From NCBI GenBank assembly GCA_026398575.1, contig JAPLSP010000649.1, positions 1 through 5,972 on the forward strand: 5,972 nt of DNA, read 5' to 3'. Below are positions 5,916 through 5,972 of the stretch, one piece after another. The translations under genes were made by a program, and so were the position numbers. The DNA is from Candidatus Sumerlaeota bacterium (lineage in GTDB: Bacteria > Sumerlaeota > Sumerlaeia > JADFCT01). A model generated the notes under the pieces. It was given only the letters and a program-made list of their open reading frames with translations, had not been told where the DNA came from and ran no database searches. How positions within the stretch are numbered: position 1 is the first letter of the stretch; every line of letters begins with the position of its first letter.

Positions 5916-5972
5916 ATGCGTTCAGAAGCGGCGCCAGCTTTTGGAGTAAGGTGGCTTGCCGCCTTCTTTTTA
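5916..5972 (+). CDS. Start of a probable further exported protein, cut by the window end
   Basis: Nineteen codons are visible from the ATG at 5916 to the last base, with no stop: MRSEAAPAFGVRWLAAFFL. A strong Shine-Dalgarno stands six bases upstream and the gap to the esterase is 62 bases, the same as the first gap of the window. A basic residue followed by the hydrophobic run WLAAFFL is consistent with the beginning of a signal peptide or membrane anchor, fitting a cluster of exported enzymes. The mature protein lies outside the window, so no family can be named. The same bases form a terminator-like structure (5948-5971), so this could instead be a fortuitous start in the 3' end of the operon. 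Confidence 0.5.
   Translation, partial: MRSEAAPAFGVRWLAAFFL
5948..5971 (+). terminator. Terminator-like hairpin plus T-tract, overlapping the possible new gene
   Basis: AAGGTGG (5948-5954), loop CTTG (5955-5958) and CCGCCTT (5959-5965) can pair over seven positions, one of them a G-U wobble at 5952/5961, and are followed by CTTTTT (5966-5971). This is the only place in the window with both a GC-rich stem and a T-run in the + direction, about 95 bases after the esterase stop. If real, it would end the transcription unit or act as an attenuator inside the next coding region. The T-rich tail is also what Phe/Leu codons of a signal peptide would give, hence the modest confidence. Confidence 0.35.

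Noticed and set aside
1..5972. tRNA, rRNA, CRISPR array, insertion sequence or transposase, attachment site
   Set aside because: No cloverleaf-like stretch, no regularly spaced direct repeats, and no transposase or integrase motifs were seen; nearly all of the window is occupied by the four + strand genes.

Overview
The window looks like part of a polysaccharide-degradation locus from a GC-rich, Gram-negative-type bacterium. A member of the PVC group (Verrucomicrobiota, Planctomycetota or Lentisphaerota) is the best guess. The reasons are the gene set (a GH95-like enzyme carrying a LamG domain, a DUF5060/DUF4038 glycosidase-like protein, a 'sialate O-acetylesterase' family esterase with a charged helical insert) and the run of exported enzymes preceded by strong Shine-Dalgarno sequences. 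This taxonomic call is inference; there is no rRNA or marker gene here.

Layout: all recognisable genes lie on the + strand, separated by gaps of 62, 88 and 62 bases, which suggests one transcription unit. (1) 1-702 is the C-terminal end of a large glycoside-hydrolase-like protein: a closing beta-sandwich, a Pro-rich linker and a LamG-like domain whose strands appear in permuted order. (2) 765-4181 encodes an exported protein of 1138 residues containing two complete DUF5060 + DUF4038-type TIM-barrel + C-terminal beta-domain units in tandem. The two halves are clearly paralogous but divergent, including at the presumed acid/base residue. (3) 4270-5853 encodes an exported SGNH-type carbohydrate acetylesterase of 527 residues with its GQSNM and IHP catalytic blocks intact. 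(4) At 5916 a strong ribosome-binding site and ATG open what may be another exported protein, cut by the window end. The same bases also form a terminator-like hairpin plus T-tract, so this last call is ambiguous.

How the genes may work together: the esterase would remove acetyl groups from a decorated glycan, and the GH95-like and DUF4038-type enzymes would then cleave side-chain or backbone sugars outside the cytoplasm. The substrate cannot be fixed from sequence alone; acetylated plant or algal cell-wall glycans are plausible. No transporter, regulator, sulfatase, RNA gene, CRISPR array or mobile element is visible.

The points most worth a second look are the two-headed DUF5060/DUF4038 protein with unlike catalytic centres, the permuted LamG domain, a GATTC...GAATC inverted motif found in all three intergenic gaps with spacers of 7, 4 and 1 bases, and the terminator-versus-signal-peptide overlap at the right end.
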